Assembly: GCF_023091865.1 (NCBI RefSeq)
Contig: NZ_JAHXDI010000003.1
Coordinates: 186,001-250,000, forward strand
Direction of reading: 5' to 3'
DNA length: 64,000 bases
Source of the DNA: Chromohalobacter moromii
Lineage (GTDB): Bacteria; Pseudomonadota; Gammaproteobacteria; Pseudomonadales; Halomonadaceae
Shown: positions 55,365 through 64,000 of the stretch, piece by piece
Numbering within the stretch: the stretch's first letter is position 1
How the letters are laid out: each line of letters begins with the position of its first letter
Notes under the pieces: generated by a model
Told to the model about the DNA's origin: nothing
The model's input: only the letters and a program-made list of their open reading frames with translations
Database searches by the model: none
Translations under genes and position numbers: made by a program

Positions 55365-55442
55365 GGGAACCCTCGTAATCGCTATCGTCAAAGCCCCTTC
55401 GAGAGGCCGGAATCGCATTCATGGAAAGTCGCGCAACATAGC

Positions 55443-55811
55443 CTATCCGCGCGCGACAAGAAAGCGCCTGGGCAGCAGCCAATGGCAGGCTCCCACCGCA
55501 GCGAGTGCCCCCAGCGTATTGGCCAGCGCATCGGCCCAATCGGCGCCGCTACGGCCCGGCACGCCTAATTGCAGGCCCTCAATGAGGATGCCGCAGCCAA
55601 TGGCTAAGCTAAGCGCCGCCACCGCACTCAGGCCACCCAGCCGCATGAGTGCCGCCAGCCCCCCATAAGCGATGAAATGGTTGAACTTATCCCAGGGCAG
55701 GTTTTGTGGCATTTCCGCACCAGGCGTCAGACTACCCCAGGCGATCACGGCGACGCTGATGGCGGCCAGCGCCAAGCACGACCCGCGAAGCAGGCGAAGA
55801 GAAACGGACAT
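55443..55811 (-). CDS. VanZ-like family membrane protein
   Basis: 122 residues, four hydrophobic helices. AWGSLTPGAEMPQNLPWDKF and NHFIAYGGLAALM, then GCGILIEGLQLGVPGRSGADWADALAN in part (G-E-x-L-Q and R-x-x-x-D-x-x-A-N), are the VanZ-like family residues. Function is not established outside teicoplanin resistance. AAGGAGCGTGAG precedes the ATG. Confidence 0.85.
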   Translation of the reverse strand: MSVSLRLLRGSCLALAAISVAVIAWGSLTPGAEMPQNLPWDKFNHFIAYGGLAALMRLGGLSAVAALSLAIGCGILIEGLQLGVPGRSGADWADALANTLGALAAVGACHWLLPRRFLVARG

Positions 55812-55839
55812 GGCTCACGCTCCTTGTGGCGGGGACATG

Positions 55840-56316
55840 TTATGACGGGGAGTCATGGACGGCATCTGCATCAGCGTCCACCAAGGTGAGCGGCAACCCC
55901 AACCGCCGACAGGTCGTTTCATCCAGGTGCGATACCCAGCGCGCACGCGCTTGTTGCGACCAGTCGGTCGCCGGTGCCAGATGATGGCGCCAGCGGCCGA
56001 CGACATGATAGACACCATCGCGCCAAGCACGCGGGCACCACCGTAGGGACGCCAAGCCGCGCCAGGGCCACTGAAGCCCTTGGGCCAGGCGCCACAACGC
56101 GGCGCTGTCACGGTGCAGCTCGCCCCCGCGTACCAACCAAACGCTATCGAGCTGGCCGGGGTCGGCCCCGAAGTGCTCGCCCAAACGTCGCGCCGACGCC
56201 TCGTGCAAGCTCGCCAGGTACACCGGTGCCCGCGCGTGGCGCAGCACGAAGTGTGCCGCGCGCCGACACAACGGGCACTCGGCGTCGAGCACGAGTAGCA
56301 TGGCGCGTTCAGCCAT
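55840..56316 (-). CDS. DUF393 / DCC-family thiol-disulfide oxidoreductase-like protein
   Basis: 158 residues. [20 protein letters not shown] holds the CPLC redox-like pair at the N-terminus, and the body ([54 protein letters not shown]) matches the DCC family. The ATG at 56316 lies inside the hemE stop region, an 8-base overlap, which indicates translational coupling with hemE. A later ATG (56301) is a less likely start. Whether it acts in haem-related redox work is inference. Confidence 0.85.
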   Translation of the reverse strand: MAERAMLLVLDAECPLCRRAAHFVLRHARAPVYLASLHEASARRLGEHFGADPGQLDSVWLVRGGELHRDSAALWRLAQGLQWPWRGLASLRWCPRAWRDGVYHVVGRWRHHLAPATDWSQQARARWVSHLDETTCRRLGLPLTLVDADADAVHDSPS

Positions 56317-57370
56317 GATAGCGCGGACTGAGTTCATGTAATGCATCGATGAACGCAGCGACATGATCGGGATCAGTAAATTGGCTAACGCCGTGGCCCA
56401 GATTGAAGATATGCCCCGGCCCACTGCCGTAACTGGCCAGAATGCGCGCCACTTCATCGCGAATCGCCTGGGGCGAGGCAAAGAGCACGTTGGGATCGAG
56501 ATTGCCCTGCAGCGCCACACGATCACCCACACGGGCCCGCGCGTCGCTCAGCTCGGTGGTCCAGTCCAGGCCCACGGCATCGGCACCGCTGTCGGCGATG
56601 GTTTCCAGCCACTGGCCGCCCTGCTTGGTGAACAAGATCACCGGCACGTGGCGCCCCTCGTGTTCGCGGATCAGCCCCTCGACGATGCGCGCCATATAGG
56701 CCAGCGAGAATTCGCGATACGCCAGCGTCGACAGCACCCCGCCCCAAGTATCGAAGATCTGCACGACCTGGGCTCCGGCGCGAATCTGGGCGTTGAGGTA
56801 GTCGGTGACCGACCGCGCCAGCTTGTCGAGCAGCGCGTGCATCGCCGCGGGATCGCCGTACATCAGCGCCTTGGCGTGCCGGAAATCCTTGCTCGAGCCG
56901 CCTTCGATCATATAGGTGGCCAGCGTCCAGGGGCTGCCCGTAAAGCCGATCAACGGCACGCTGTCCGCCAGCTCGTGGCGAATGGTGCGTACCGCGTTCA
57001 TCACATAATCGAGATCGCGCTCGGCGTCGGGCACGCGCAGCGCAGCTACATCGTCGGCACTGCGCACTGTCTTGCGAAACTTGGGGCCTTCGCCCGTTTC
57101 GAAGTAGAGCCCCAGGTCCATGGCGTCGGGGATCGTGAGGATATCGGAAAACAGAATCGCCGCATCGAGCGAATAACGACGCAGTGGCTGCATGGTGACC
57201 TCGCACGCCTGCTCGGCATTGCGGCACAGGTTCATGAAGCTACCGGCCTGACCCCGGATGTCGCGATATTCTGGGAGATAGCGGCCCGCCTGGCGCATCA
57301 TCCATACCGGCGTGCGGTCTACCGGCTGACGCGCCAAGGCGCGCAGTAAACGGTCGTTTTGCAAAGGCAT
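56309..57370 (-). CDS. hemE: Uroporphyrinogen decarboxylase
   Basis: 353 residues. [20 protein letters not shown] near the N-terminus provides the substrate-binding Arg residues, and [20 protein letters not shown] and [20 protein letters not shown] are typical HemE blocks. It turns uroporphyrinogen III into coproporphyrinogen III in haem synthesis. TGGAGCTGTC precedes the ATG at 57370. It is divergent from ribA and overlaps the DUF393 gene at its 3' end. Confidence 0.97.
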   Translation of the reverse strand: MPLQNDRLLRALARQPVDRTPVWMMRQAGRYLPEYRDIRGQAGSFMNLCRNAEQACEVTMQPLRRYSLDAAILFSDILTIPDAMDLGLYFETGEGPKFRKTVRSADDVAALRVPDAERDLDYVMNAVRTIRHELADSVPLIGFTGSPWTLATYMIEGGSSKDFRHAKALMYGDPAAMHALLDKLARSVTDYLNAQIRAGAQVVQIFDTWGGVLSTLAYREFSLAYMARIVEGLIREHEGRHVPVILFTKQGGQWLETIADSGADAVGLDWTTELSDARARVGDRVALQGNLDPNVLFASPQAIRDEVARILASYGSGPGHIFNLGHGVSQFTDPDHVAAFIDALHELSPRYHG

Positions 57371-57591
57371 GACAGCTCCATAGATCGATTTTGCCCTCAT
57401 TGTAACGAATGCCGAGCGCGGCGACTTGATTCACGGTGACGCATCCCCATTTAGTAGCCTGCTAGCAACGTATTGTCCCGTAGTGACCGCGCACGGCACT
57501 CACGGGATGAGCCCCGCGTCACGGCCTGCTAGAATGTTCGCCCCGGACGCTTCCCCTTTCCGCACCGCAATGTGCATCACCGAGGTTCATC

Positions 57592-58221
57592 GTGACGATT
57601 CGCTTCATCGCCGCCTCTCAACTGCCTACCCCTTGGGCCACCTTCACCATGCATGGTTTCGAGGACGAGGCGACAGGCAAGGAACATATTGCCTTGACCC
57701 TGGGCGATGTCTCGACATCCGAGCCCGTGCTAGGGCGCGTGCACTCGGAGTGCTTGACGGGGGACGCCCTGTTCTCGATGCGCTGCGACTGCGGCTACCA
57801 ATTGCAGGAGGCACTCAAGCGCATCGCCGACGAAGGGCGCGGCGTGCTGCTCTACTTACGCCAGGAAGGCCGTGGCATCGGCTTGCTGAACAAGATCCGC
57901 GCCTATCATCTTCAGGATCAGGGCTTCGACACCGTAGAAGCCAACGAGCACCTGGGCTTCGGCGCCGACATGCGGCGCTATGACCTCTGCGTGCCCATGC
58001 TCGACCACCTGGGCGTGCAAGCGCTCAAGTTGATGACCAACAACCCGCGCAAGGTCGACGCCCTGACGCGCGATGGCGTGCGCGTCGCCGAGCGCCTGGC
58101 GATCACCGCCGGTCGCAACCCTCACAACGAGCAGTACCTGGCCACTAAGGTCGGCAAGCTCGGACACATGATGGCACTGGATGACTTTTCCCCCACCCGC
58201 AAGGGTGACCGGGAACGCTGA
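57592..58221 (+). CDS. ribA: GTP cyclohydrolase II
   Basis: 209 residues. Zinc ligands Cys54, Cys65 and Cys67 lie in [20 protein letters not shown], and [20 protein letters not shown] is the catalytic segment. It is the stand-alone RibA form, without a fused RibB domain, and makes the first riboflavin precursor from GTP. GTG is the start, after GAGG. The upstream region is short, and no FMN riboswitch was seen in it. Confidence 0.96.
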   Translation: MTIRFIAASQLPTPWATFTMHGFEDEATGKEHIALTLGDVSTSEPVLGRVHSECLTGDALFSMRCDCGYQLQEALKRIADEGRGVLLYLRQEGRGIGLLNKIRAYHLQDQGFDTVEANEHLGFGADMRRYDLCVPMLDHLGVQALKLMTNNPRKVDALTRDGVRVAERLAITAGRNPHNEQYLATKVGKLGHMMALDDFSPTRKGDRER

Positions 58222-58298
58222 CGCTGCCATTTGACGAACTATACTGATGCGCATGTTGTCTCGATATCAGCGCACCGTGCCACGTCCAGGAGTTCGCC

Positions 58299-58982
58299 AT
58301 GTCACATGAGTCACCACCCTTGTCGCCCGAACAAGACGCTCCTTTTTCCGGCCTCGAAGAAGCACTGCATAGCATCAGCCATGGGATCGGCGCCGTACTC
58401 AGCCTTGCCGGCATGGTCGTGCTCATCGTTGCAGCCAGCCTGGCGGCTGAGGTCGACCCCTGGAAGATCGTCAGCGTCAGCCTCTACGGCATCTGTCTGT
58501 TGCTTCTGTACACGGCCTCGACGCTCTATCACGGCCTGCGTAGCGCGCGCCTCAAGCGTCTTTTCCAGGTATTCGATCACTGTGCGATCTACCTGTTGAT
58601 CGCCGGCACCTATACGCCTTTCTTGCTGGTCAACTTGCGCGGCCCCTTGGGCTGGACATTGTTCGCGGCGATCTGGAGCCTCGCGCTAGGCGGCATCGCG
58701 CTGAAGATCGCCTGGCCGCATCGTTTGAGCATTCTGCGCGTAGGGATCTACCTGTTGATGGGCTGGATGATCGTGCTGGCTGCCGGCGAACTCGATGCCC
58801 GCCTCAATACTCCCGGCCTCGCCCTGCTGGTCGCAGGCGGCATCACCTACACGCTGGGCGTGGTGTTCTATGCGATCCGTGCGATTCCCTTCCATCATGC
58901 CATCTGGCACCTGTTCGTCTTGGGTGGCAGTGTGTGTCACTACTTCGCCGTCTACACCGCCGTGCTGCCGTTTCAGGCGTAA
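58299..58982 (+). CDS. Hemolysin III / PAQR-type membrane protein
   Basis: 227 residues, seven membrane helices. EEALHSISHGIGAVLSLAGM, STLYHGL, FQVFDHCAIYLLIAGTYTPF and HAIWHLFVLGGSVCHYFAVY place the conserved Ser, His and Asp residues of the PAQR/YqfA family, which may form a metal site. The 'hemolysin' name is historical. It lies 33 bases before the ABC exporter gene. Confidence 0.92.
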   Translation: MSHESPPLSPEQDAPFSGLEEALHSISHGIGAVLSLAGMVVLIVAASLAAEVDPWKIVSVSLYGICLLLLYTASTLYHGLRSARLKRLFQVFDHCAIYLLIAGTYTPFLLVNLRGPLGWTLFAAIWSLALGGIALKIAWPHRLSILRVGIYLLMGWMIVLAAGELDARLNTPGLALLVAGGITYTLGVVFYAIRAIPFHHAIWHLFVLGGSVCHYFAVYTAVLPFQA

Positions 58983-59014
58983 ATCGCGGCGGCGTCGCCC
59001 TGCCAGGAAATGCC

Positions 59015-60865
59015 ATGTTCCGCTGGTTCGAAAACCGTCTCGCCCCTTTTCCGCCCCAAGAGCCACAACGCCCACCGGACACACTGATCGCCTTCTGCCT
59101 GCATTATACCCGTGGCGCCTGGCCTTATCTGATGGTCGCCACGGTATTGATGGCACTGATTGCGGGTATCGAAGTATGGATGTTCGGCTTTCTCGGCAAC
59201 ATCGTCGATTGGCTGGCGGCCCAGGATCGCGAGACGTTCCTCGCCGATCAAGGCTGGAAGCTGGCCGGCATGGCGTTGATCGTGCTGGTGCTGCTGCCTG
59301 GCATGGTGGGGCTGCATTCGCTATTTCAGCAGCAGACGCTGATGGGCAATTTCCCCATGCGCATCCGCTGGCAGGCGCATCGCTATCTACTGCGGCAGTC
59401 GATGGGCTTCTATCAGGACGAGTTCGCGGGGCGTATCGCTACCAAGGTGATGCAGACGTCGCTGGCCGTTCGCGAGTGCGTGATCAAGCTATTCGATGTG
59501 CTCAATTATGTCAGCGTCTACTTCCTGGGCACGCTGATCCTGGTGGGCAATGCCGATTGGCGGTTGGCGCTCCCGCTCCTTGCCTGGTTGATCGGCTATC
59601 TCGTACTGCTGCGCATTTTCGTGCCCATCATGGGACGCGTGTCCAAGTCCCAGGCCGACGCCCGCTCGCGCATGACGGGTCGCATCGTCGACAGCTACAG
59701 CAACATCCAGACCGTCAAACTATTCTCCCACGCTCAGCGGGAAGCGGCGTTCGCCAAGGACGGCATGCAGGGTTTCCTCGTCACCGTGCATCGCCAGATG
59801 CGTCTGGTCACGGGGCTTTACGGCCTGCTCTATTTGCTCAATGCGCTGTTACTGTTCAGCATCGGTTGGCTATCGATTCAGCTATGGCTGGGCGAGGCAG
59901 TCAGCGTCGGCGCGGTCGCCGTGGCGCTGGGCTTGGTGATGCGTCTATGGGGCATGTCGCAGTGGATCATGTGGGAAGTCTCGGCGCTGTTCGAGAATAT
60001 CGGCACGGTTCAGGATGGCATGGCGACACTCTCGTTGCCGCGCCAGATCGAGGACCGGCAAAACGCCCCGCCACTGCACGTCGAGAAGGGGGAAATCGTC
60101 TTCGACCGGATTCGCTTTCACTACGGCAAGGGCAGCGGTGTCATCGACGAGTTGTCGCTTGCCATTCAGTCGGGTGAGAAGATCGGGCTGATCGGCCCTT
60201 CGGGGGCCGGCAAGTCAACGCTGGTCAATTTGCTGCTGCGATTCTACGAGCTGGAAGGTGGCGCGATCCGCATCGATGGCCAGAACATCGCCGAGGTAAC
60301 CCAGGAGAGCCTGCGCGCGCAGATCGGCATGGTCACCCAGGATACCTCGTTGCTGCACCGCTCGGTGCGCGACAACCTGCTTTACGGGCGCCCGGATGCC
60401 ACCGACGAGATGGCCTGGAAAGCGGCCCGCGGGGCACATGTCGCCGACTTCATCGAGTCACTGCGCGATACCCAGGGCCGCATCGGTTTCGACGCGCATG
60501 TCGGCGAGCGCGGCGTGAAGCTCTCCGGCGGGCAACGCCAACGCTTGGCCATCGCCCGCGTGATGCTCAAGGACGCGCCGATCCTGATTCTCGATGAAGC
60601 GACCTCAGCACTCGACTCCGACGTCGAAGCGGCAATTCAAGAGAATCTCGACCAACTGATGAAAGGCAAGACGGTGATCGCCATCGCCCACCGGCTCTCC
60701 ACGATCGCCGCCATGGACCGCCTGGTAGTCATGGAGAACGGACGCATCGTCGAGCAGGGCAGCCACGCCGAGCTGATCCGCCACGATGGCCTCTATGCAC
60801 GCCTGTGGCGGCGCCAGTCGGGCGGCTTCCTGGAGAGTGAGGTAGCGGCGACCGAGACGCCCTGA
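59015..60865 (+). CDS. ABC exporter, fused permease and ATPase (MsbA-like)
   Basis: 616 residues: six-helix type I exporter domain (about 25-345) then the ATPase, with Walker [10 protein letters not shown], signature [16 protein letters not shown], Walker [15 protein letters not shown], switch His in IAHRLSTI. The start at 59015 follows CAGGAAATG. It is a half-transporter forming a homodimer for export of a lipid, peptide or drug. Substrate is not deducible. It follows the PAQR-like gene by 32 bases and could be co-transcribed. Confidence 0.92.
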   Translation: MFRWFENRLAPFPPQEPQRPPDTLIAFCLHYTRGAWPYLMVATVLMALIAGIEVWMFGFLGNIVDWLAAQDRETFLADQGWKLAGMALIVLVLLPGMVGLHSLFQQQTLMGNFPMRIRWQAHRYLLRQSMGFYQDEFAGRIATKVMQTSLAVRECVIKLFDVLNYVSVYFLGTLILVGNADWRLALPLLAWLIGYLVLLRIFVPIMGRVSKSQADARSRMTGRIVDSYSNIQTVKLFSHAQREAAFAKDGMQGFLVTVHRQMRLVTGLYGLLYLLNALLLFSIGWLSIQLWLGEAVSVGAVAVALGLVMRLWGMSQWIMWEVSALFENIGTVQDGMATLSLPRQIEDRQNAPPLHVEKGEIVFDRIRFHYGKGSGVIDELSLAIQSGEKIGLIGPSGAGKSTLVNLLLRFYELEGGAIRIDGQNIAEVTQESLRAQIGMVTQDTSLLHRSVRDNLLYGRPDATDEMAWKAARGAHVADFIESLRDTQGRIGFDAHVGERGVKLSGGQRQRLAIARVMLKDAPILILDEATSALDSDVEAAIQENLDQLMKGKTVIAIAHRLSTIAAMDRLVVMENGRIVEQGSHAELIRHDGLYARLWRRQSGGFLESEVAATETP

Positions 60866-60872
60866 GCCCTCG

Positions 60873-61379
60873 CTAACCCTGTGACGACGGCAGGCCCTCA
60901 ACACCGTCGAGTGCCGAGTCATTGCTGCCGGCCTCGGGAATGACACTAAAGGTGCCGTCGGTCTCCAGCACCACCGCGTGTACGCTCTCGATGTCGGCGA
61001 TACCGCTCTCTCGGATGGCCGCCATGACCTCGGCCTCGACCACACGTTCCTGACGCATCGCTGCATGGCGATACTCACCCGCGTACAGCAGCAATGTCGG
61101 CTGCGACTTGACCAAGTTCTTGACCCTTGGCGAGCGCACCGAGGAGAACGTGATGGCGAACTGCAACAGCACGATGATCGCAAACGCCGTAAGGCTCTGC
61201 GCCAGCGACACCTGCGTCGAGACCAACGCAGTGGAAAGCGTCGACCCCAGCGAGATAGTGACGACGAAATCGAAGGCGTTCCACTTCGACAGCGTGCGCT
61301 TGCCGGAAAGTCGGATCACGACGATCAGGACCAGATAACTGATGATACCGACGACGATCGTGTGCGCGACCGGATGCAT
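60873..61379 (-). CDS. DUF421 (YetF-type) membrane protein
   Basis: 168 residues. Three N-terminal membrane helices (about 7-70), then a cytoplasmic DUF421 domain with KSQPTLLLYAGEYRHAAMRQ, SGIADIESVHAVVLETDGTF. The family is widespread and of unknown function. GAGGAGTTCCATC precedes the ATG at 61379. It is convergent with the ABC exporter, with only seven bases between the stops. Confidence 0.9.
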   Translation of the reverse strand: MHPVAHTIVVGIISYLVLIVVIRLSGKRTLSKWNAFDFVVTISLGSTLSTALVSTQVSLAQSLTAFAIIVLLQFAITFSSVRSPRVKNLVKSQPTLLLYAGEYRHAAMRQERVVEAEVMAAIRESGIADIESVHAVVLETDGTFSVIPEAGSNDSALDGVEGLPSSQG

Positions 61380-61695
61380 GATGGAACTCCTCGGGAAGGA
61401 AGGGTGAAAGAGCCTGTCAGCGTAGGCGGCCCATCCTCTTCCGACCACCCCTTCCGGCTCCCTGAGCGGCCTTTCTTCCCTTGAATACGTTCACACACAG
61501 CATGTGAAGCGTAGAACAAAGCAGCGAAAATCGTGTTTGCCAGCCCACGCCCCTTCCCGGAGAGTTGACATCGAGTAGCGTGTGTTATTTTAATAGCACA
61601 TCACTGTGACTCTAATAACAAAACGACAAGCCACATGCTGGCGTATGCCGTTCCCTGTATAACAACCCACAATCGAACGTCATCAGGATGCTGAT
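61380..61695. other. Divergent intergenic region between the DUF421 and nucleoside transporter genes
   Basis: 316 bp without a gene. It contains the promoter described at 61565-61600. The left half (61420-61500) has no recognised site. Confidence 0.55.
61565..61600 (+). promoter_or_regulatory. Promoter with palindrome over the -10 box, upstream of nupC-like gene
   Basis: -35 TTGACA (61565-61570), 18-bp spacer, -10 TTTAAT (61589-61594). A dyad of 18-20 bp, TGTGTTATTTTAATAGCACA (61581-61600), covers the -10 box; one base breaks the symmetry. A repressor sitting here would block nucleoside uptake genes. The regulator is unknown; neither a CytR nor a LacI-type gene is adjacent. Confidence 0.65.
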
Positions 61696-62958
61696 ATGAC
61701 CGCTATCATGAGCCTGGTAGGGATGGCGACGCTGATCCTTATCGCTGTGCTGTTTTCCTCCAATCGCAAGTCGATTCGGCTGCGCACGGTAGGTGGCGCC
61801 TTCGCCATTCAAGCCGCCATCGGCGCCTTCGTACTTTACATTCCTTTCGGACAAGCCGTCCTGGCCACGATCTCGGAGGGGGTCAGCCAGGTCATCGTCT
61901 ATGCCAACGACGGTATCGACTTCTTGTTCGGCGACCTGGCCAACCCTGACAGCGTCGGGTTCGTCTTCGCCTTCAAGGTCCTCCCGGTCATCATCTTCTT
62001 CTCGTCGCTGATCGCCGTGCTCTACCACCTGAAGATCATGCAGTGGGTCATCCGCCTGCTGGGGGGCGCGCTCCAGCGCGTACTGGGTACCTCACGCACT
62101 GAATCGATGTCGGCCACGGCGAACATCTTCGTCGGACAGACCGAAGCCCCCTTGGTCGTACGCCCCTTCATCGCCTCCATGACGCGCTCGGAGCTATTTG
62201 CAGTCATGTGCGGCGGGCTGGCCTCGGTGGCAGGGTCGGTGCTGGCAGGATATGCGAGTCTGGGCATCCCCATGGAATACCTGATCGCGGCGTCCTTCAT
62301 GGCGGCGCCGGGTGGGCTGCTCTTCGCCAAACTGTTGATGCCGGAAACCGAAACGCCCGATGACAGTATCTCCCGCGCCGAAGAAAAGATCGAAGCGGAT
62401 GACAAGCCCGCCAACGTGCTCGATGCCGCCGCCACCGGTGCTACCTCAGGCATGATGCTGGCGGCCAACGTCGGCGCCATGCTGCTGGCATTCATCGGCT
62501 TGATCGCGCTGATCAACGGCATTCTCGGCGGCGTGGGCGGCTGGTTCGGCATGGACTCGCTGAGCCTGGAGATGATTCTCGGCTGGCTCTTCGCGCCGCT
62601 GGCCTTCCTGCTCGGCATTCCCTGGAGCGAAGCCACGCTCGCCGGCTCGTTCATCGGCCAGAAGATCGTCGTCAACGAGTTCGTCGCCTTCATCAACCTG
62701 GCGCCGTATATCTCCGGCGATACCGTGGTGGCCGCCACCGGCGAGGCCATGTCCAAGCACACCGCCGCCGTACTGTCCTTCGCGCTTTGCGGCTTCGCCA
62801 ACTTGTCCTCGATCGCCATTCTCCTCGGCGGGCTCGGCCTCATGGCGCCCAATCGCCGCCAGGAAATCGCCCGCTACGGCCTCAAGGCCGTGCTCGCCGG
62901 GACACTGTCCAATCTGATGTCGGCCACCATTGCAGGGCTTTTCATTAGCTTGGCGTAA
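61696..62958 (+). CDS. nupC: Concentrative nucleoside transporter (NupC/NupX type)
   Basis: 420 residues, about ten membrane helices. [20 protein letters not shown] carries the conserved Q-T-E of the CNT nucleoside site, and [12 protein letters not shown] and [16 protein letters not shown] are further family signatures. It imports nucleosides with H+ or Na+. The ATG at 61696 has the weak AGGATGCTGAT upstream. It pairs with the Tsx-like porin gene 54 bases downstream. Confidence 0.93.
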   Translation: MTAIMSLVGMATLILIAVLFSSNRKSIRLRTVGGAFAIQAAIGAFVLYIPFGQAVLATISEGVSQVIVYANDGIDFLFGDLANPDSVGFVFAFKVLPVIIFFSSLIAVLYHLKIMQWVIRLLGGALQRVLGTSRTESMSATANIFVGQTEAPLVVRPFIASMTRSELFAVMCGGLASVAGSVLAGYASLGIPMEYLIAASFMAAPGGLLFAKLLMPETETPDDSISRAEEKIEADDKPANVLDAAATGATSGMMLAANVGAMLLAFIGLIALINGILGGVGGWFGMDSLSLEMILGWLFAPLAFLLGIPWSEATLAGSFIGQKIVVNEFVAFINLAPYISGDTVVAATGEAMSKHTAAVLSFALCGFANLSSIAILLGGLGLMAPNRRQEIARYGLKAVLAGTLSNLMSATIAGLFISLA

Positions 62959-63012
62959 CGCTGAACGTATCTCGACCACAACGTACAAAACGTAACGATG
63001 GGAAGAATGACC

Positions 63013-63867
63013 ATGAACAAGATCACAATAAGCAAGTGGGTTGGGGCGTCGTGCTTTGCCACGATGGTAGGTGCTACTCCGGCCATGGCGGCGGATTATT
63101 CAGAGGGCATTCACGAAGACGACAACCTCTGGTTGACCTTCAATCTGATGCACAGCGAGGACAACCGCCTGCCTTTTCGTAACGCTCAGGATACCTACGT
63201 CGAGATGGAATTCGGCGGGCGCTCGGGCATCGTCGACCTCTACGGTTATGTCGACATGTTCGATGCCCTCGACGACGGTAGCGACGATCAGAGCGGCGGC
63301 GACAACGTGTTCATCAAGCTCGCGCCGCGCTTCTCGCTGGACGCCATGAGCGGTCGCGATCTCTCCGTGGGTCCGGTCAAGGAATGGTACATCGCCACCG
63401 TGACGACGATCGGCGACAACGGCCCTGGCGGCGGTCTGTGGGAGCACTATGTCGGCCTGGGGTCGGACGTCGAAGTGCCCTGGTTCGGCGAAATCGGCCT
63501 CAACCTCACCGCACGCTACGTGCGTGAGAACTACGGCGGTCCGGATGAGAGCTCATGGGACGGTTTCATGGCCTCTACCAACTGGTTCAAGCCGTTCTAC
63601 ACCTTCTCCAATGGCAGCTATTTTTCCTACCAGGGATATATCGACTATAAATTCGGCGCGGATACCGTCGCCGAACAGGCGGGACGCAGCAGCAACAGTC
63701 TGGAGTGGTTCAACGGCCTGTATTACCACACCGACCGTTTTGCCATCGGCTATGGCCTGAAGCTCTACAACAACATGGCCTTCTATCGCGACGACACCGA
63801 TGCCTCCGGCGTCCGCCAGGACACCTCAGGCCCGGGTCATTACTTCAGCATCAACTACAAGTTCTGA
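63013..63867 (+). CDS. tsx: Tsx-like nucleoside-specific outer-membrane channel
   Basis: 284 residues with a signal peptide (about 1-26, ending AMAA). The beta-barrel shows alternating hydrophobic strands, and WLTFNLMHSEDNRLPFRNAQ, YVEMEFGGRSGIVDLYGYVD are the characteristic Tsx start; it ends with the outer-membrane-type aromatic residue (NYKF). Tsx lets nucleosides cross the outer membrane. It follows the nupC-like symporter gene, so both probably work in the same path. Two in-frame ATGs (63007 and 63013) exist; the second begins the usual signal sequence. Confidence 0.9.
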   Translation: MNKITISKWVGASCFATMVGATPAMAADYSEGIHEDDNLWLTFNLMHSEDNRLPFRNAQDTYVEMEFGGRSGIVDLYGYVDMFDALDDGSDDQSGGDNVFIKLAPRFSLDAMSGRDLSVGPVKEWYIATVTTIGDNGPGGGLWEHYVGLGSDVEVPWFGEIGLNLTARYVRENYGGPDESSWDGFMASTNWFKPFYTFSNGSYFSYQGYIDYKFGADTVAEQAGRSSNSLEWFNGLYYHTDRFAIGYGLKLYNNMAFYRDDTDASGVRQDTSGPGHYFSINYKF

Positions 63868-64000
63868 CGCATTCGCGTGTCCGCCACCTCCGGCGGGCAC
63901 GCATCATCCACCAGCGCCATCCGTCGAGGCGCGCATGCAACGCACAAGGCGTGGCGGAACGTCCGGCTTACCAGCCGGCAGGCGCCCCGAGATCACGGCT
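63868..64000. other. Window end without gene
   Basis: 133 bp downstream of the Tsx-like gene. A weak GC stem (GTCCGCC with GGCGGGC, around 63880-63899) without T-run is seen; nothing else can be supported. Confidence 0.4.

Noticed and set aside
57371-57591. FMN riboswitch upstream of ribA
   Set aside because: The region is shared with divergent hemE, is short, and shows none of the conserved FMN-element segments.

Overview
The window reads as chromosomal DNA from a GC-rich gammaproteobacterium. Moderately acidic exported proteins, many DMT-family, ABC and TRAP carriers, and gene styles I associate with Halomonas/Chromohalobacter suggest a halophile of the Halomonadaceae. That placement is an inference from protein style and was not tested by a search. 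No rRNA, tRNA or CRISPR array was seen.

Left part (1-13.6 kb): the 3' end of an Asp/Glu racemase, a DUF427 gene, an XRE-cupin regulator divergent from an RhtA-like exporter, a class C beta-lactamase, a His-rich ZinT behind a Zur-like site, a YddG-like exporter divergent from a LysR regulator, an NlpC/P60 lipoprotein, a four-gene NitT/TauT-type ABC operon ending in a DsrE-like protein, a 1-Cys peroxiredoxin, an isonitrile hydratase-like DJ-1 protein, a further EamA transporter and ChaC.

13.6-18.5 kb is visibly richer in A+T and holds a self-contained uptake/oxidation module: a TRAP transporter with fused membrane subunits, its binding protein, a gluconate 5-dehydrogenase-like SDR and a GntR/FCD regulator with a palindrome in front of it. 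18.5-29.4 kb: arfB, a small exported peptide, a PQQ dehydrogenase with a separate four-helix membrane partner, mntP, tspO, an FMN reductase, a cupin dioxygenase-like gene, a 43-residue basic peptide, ydfG, a TauE/SafE permease and katG. 29.7-38.3 kb: a class III aminotransferase, a MocR/PdxR-type regulator, a polar amino-acid ABC operon, an amidase and a GntR/UTRA regulator, plausibly one catabolic neighbourhood for an unidentified amino compound.

38.3-43.6 kb: a D,D-carboxypeptidase with a SPOR domain, another DMT transporter, two small genes, and the fpr/finR divergent pair. 43598-46969 is a complete ISL3-family insertion sequence that matches ISPpu12 in organisation and length (3372 bp). 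It has 24-bp inverted repeats with three mismatches and a perfect 8-bp target duplication. It carries cadR/pbrR-type merR, an HMA-CDF-like metal transporter, lspA and the transposase. It landed exactly between the finR stop codon and the terminator of a convergent chemotaxis receptor gene.

47-64 kb: the chemotaxis receptor, a host-attachment-type protein, a small membrane protein, the aapJQMP general amino-acid ABC operon, speE, a VanZ-like gene, a DUF393 gene overlapping hemE, ribA, a hemolysin III-like gene, an ABC exporter, a DUF421 protein, and a nucleoside uptake pair (NupC-type symporter plus Tsx-like porin) behind a promoter whose -10 region lies in a palindrome. The most striking object is the intact, cargo-bearing ISPpu12-like element. 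The other candidates are the split PQQ dehydrogenase, the DsrE-tailed ABC operon and several unrecognised small genes.
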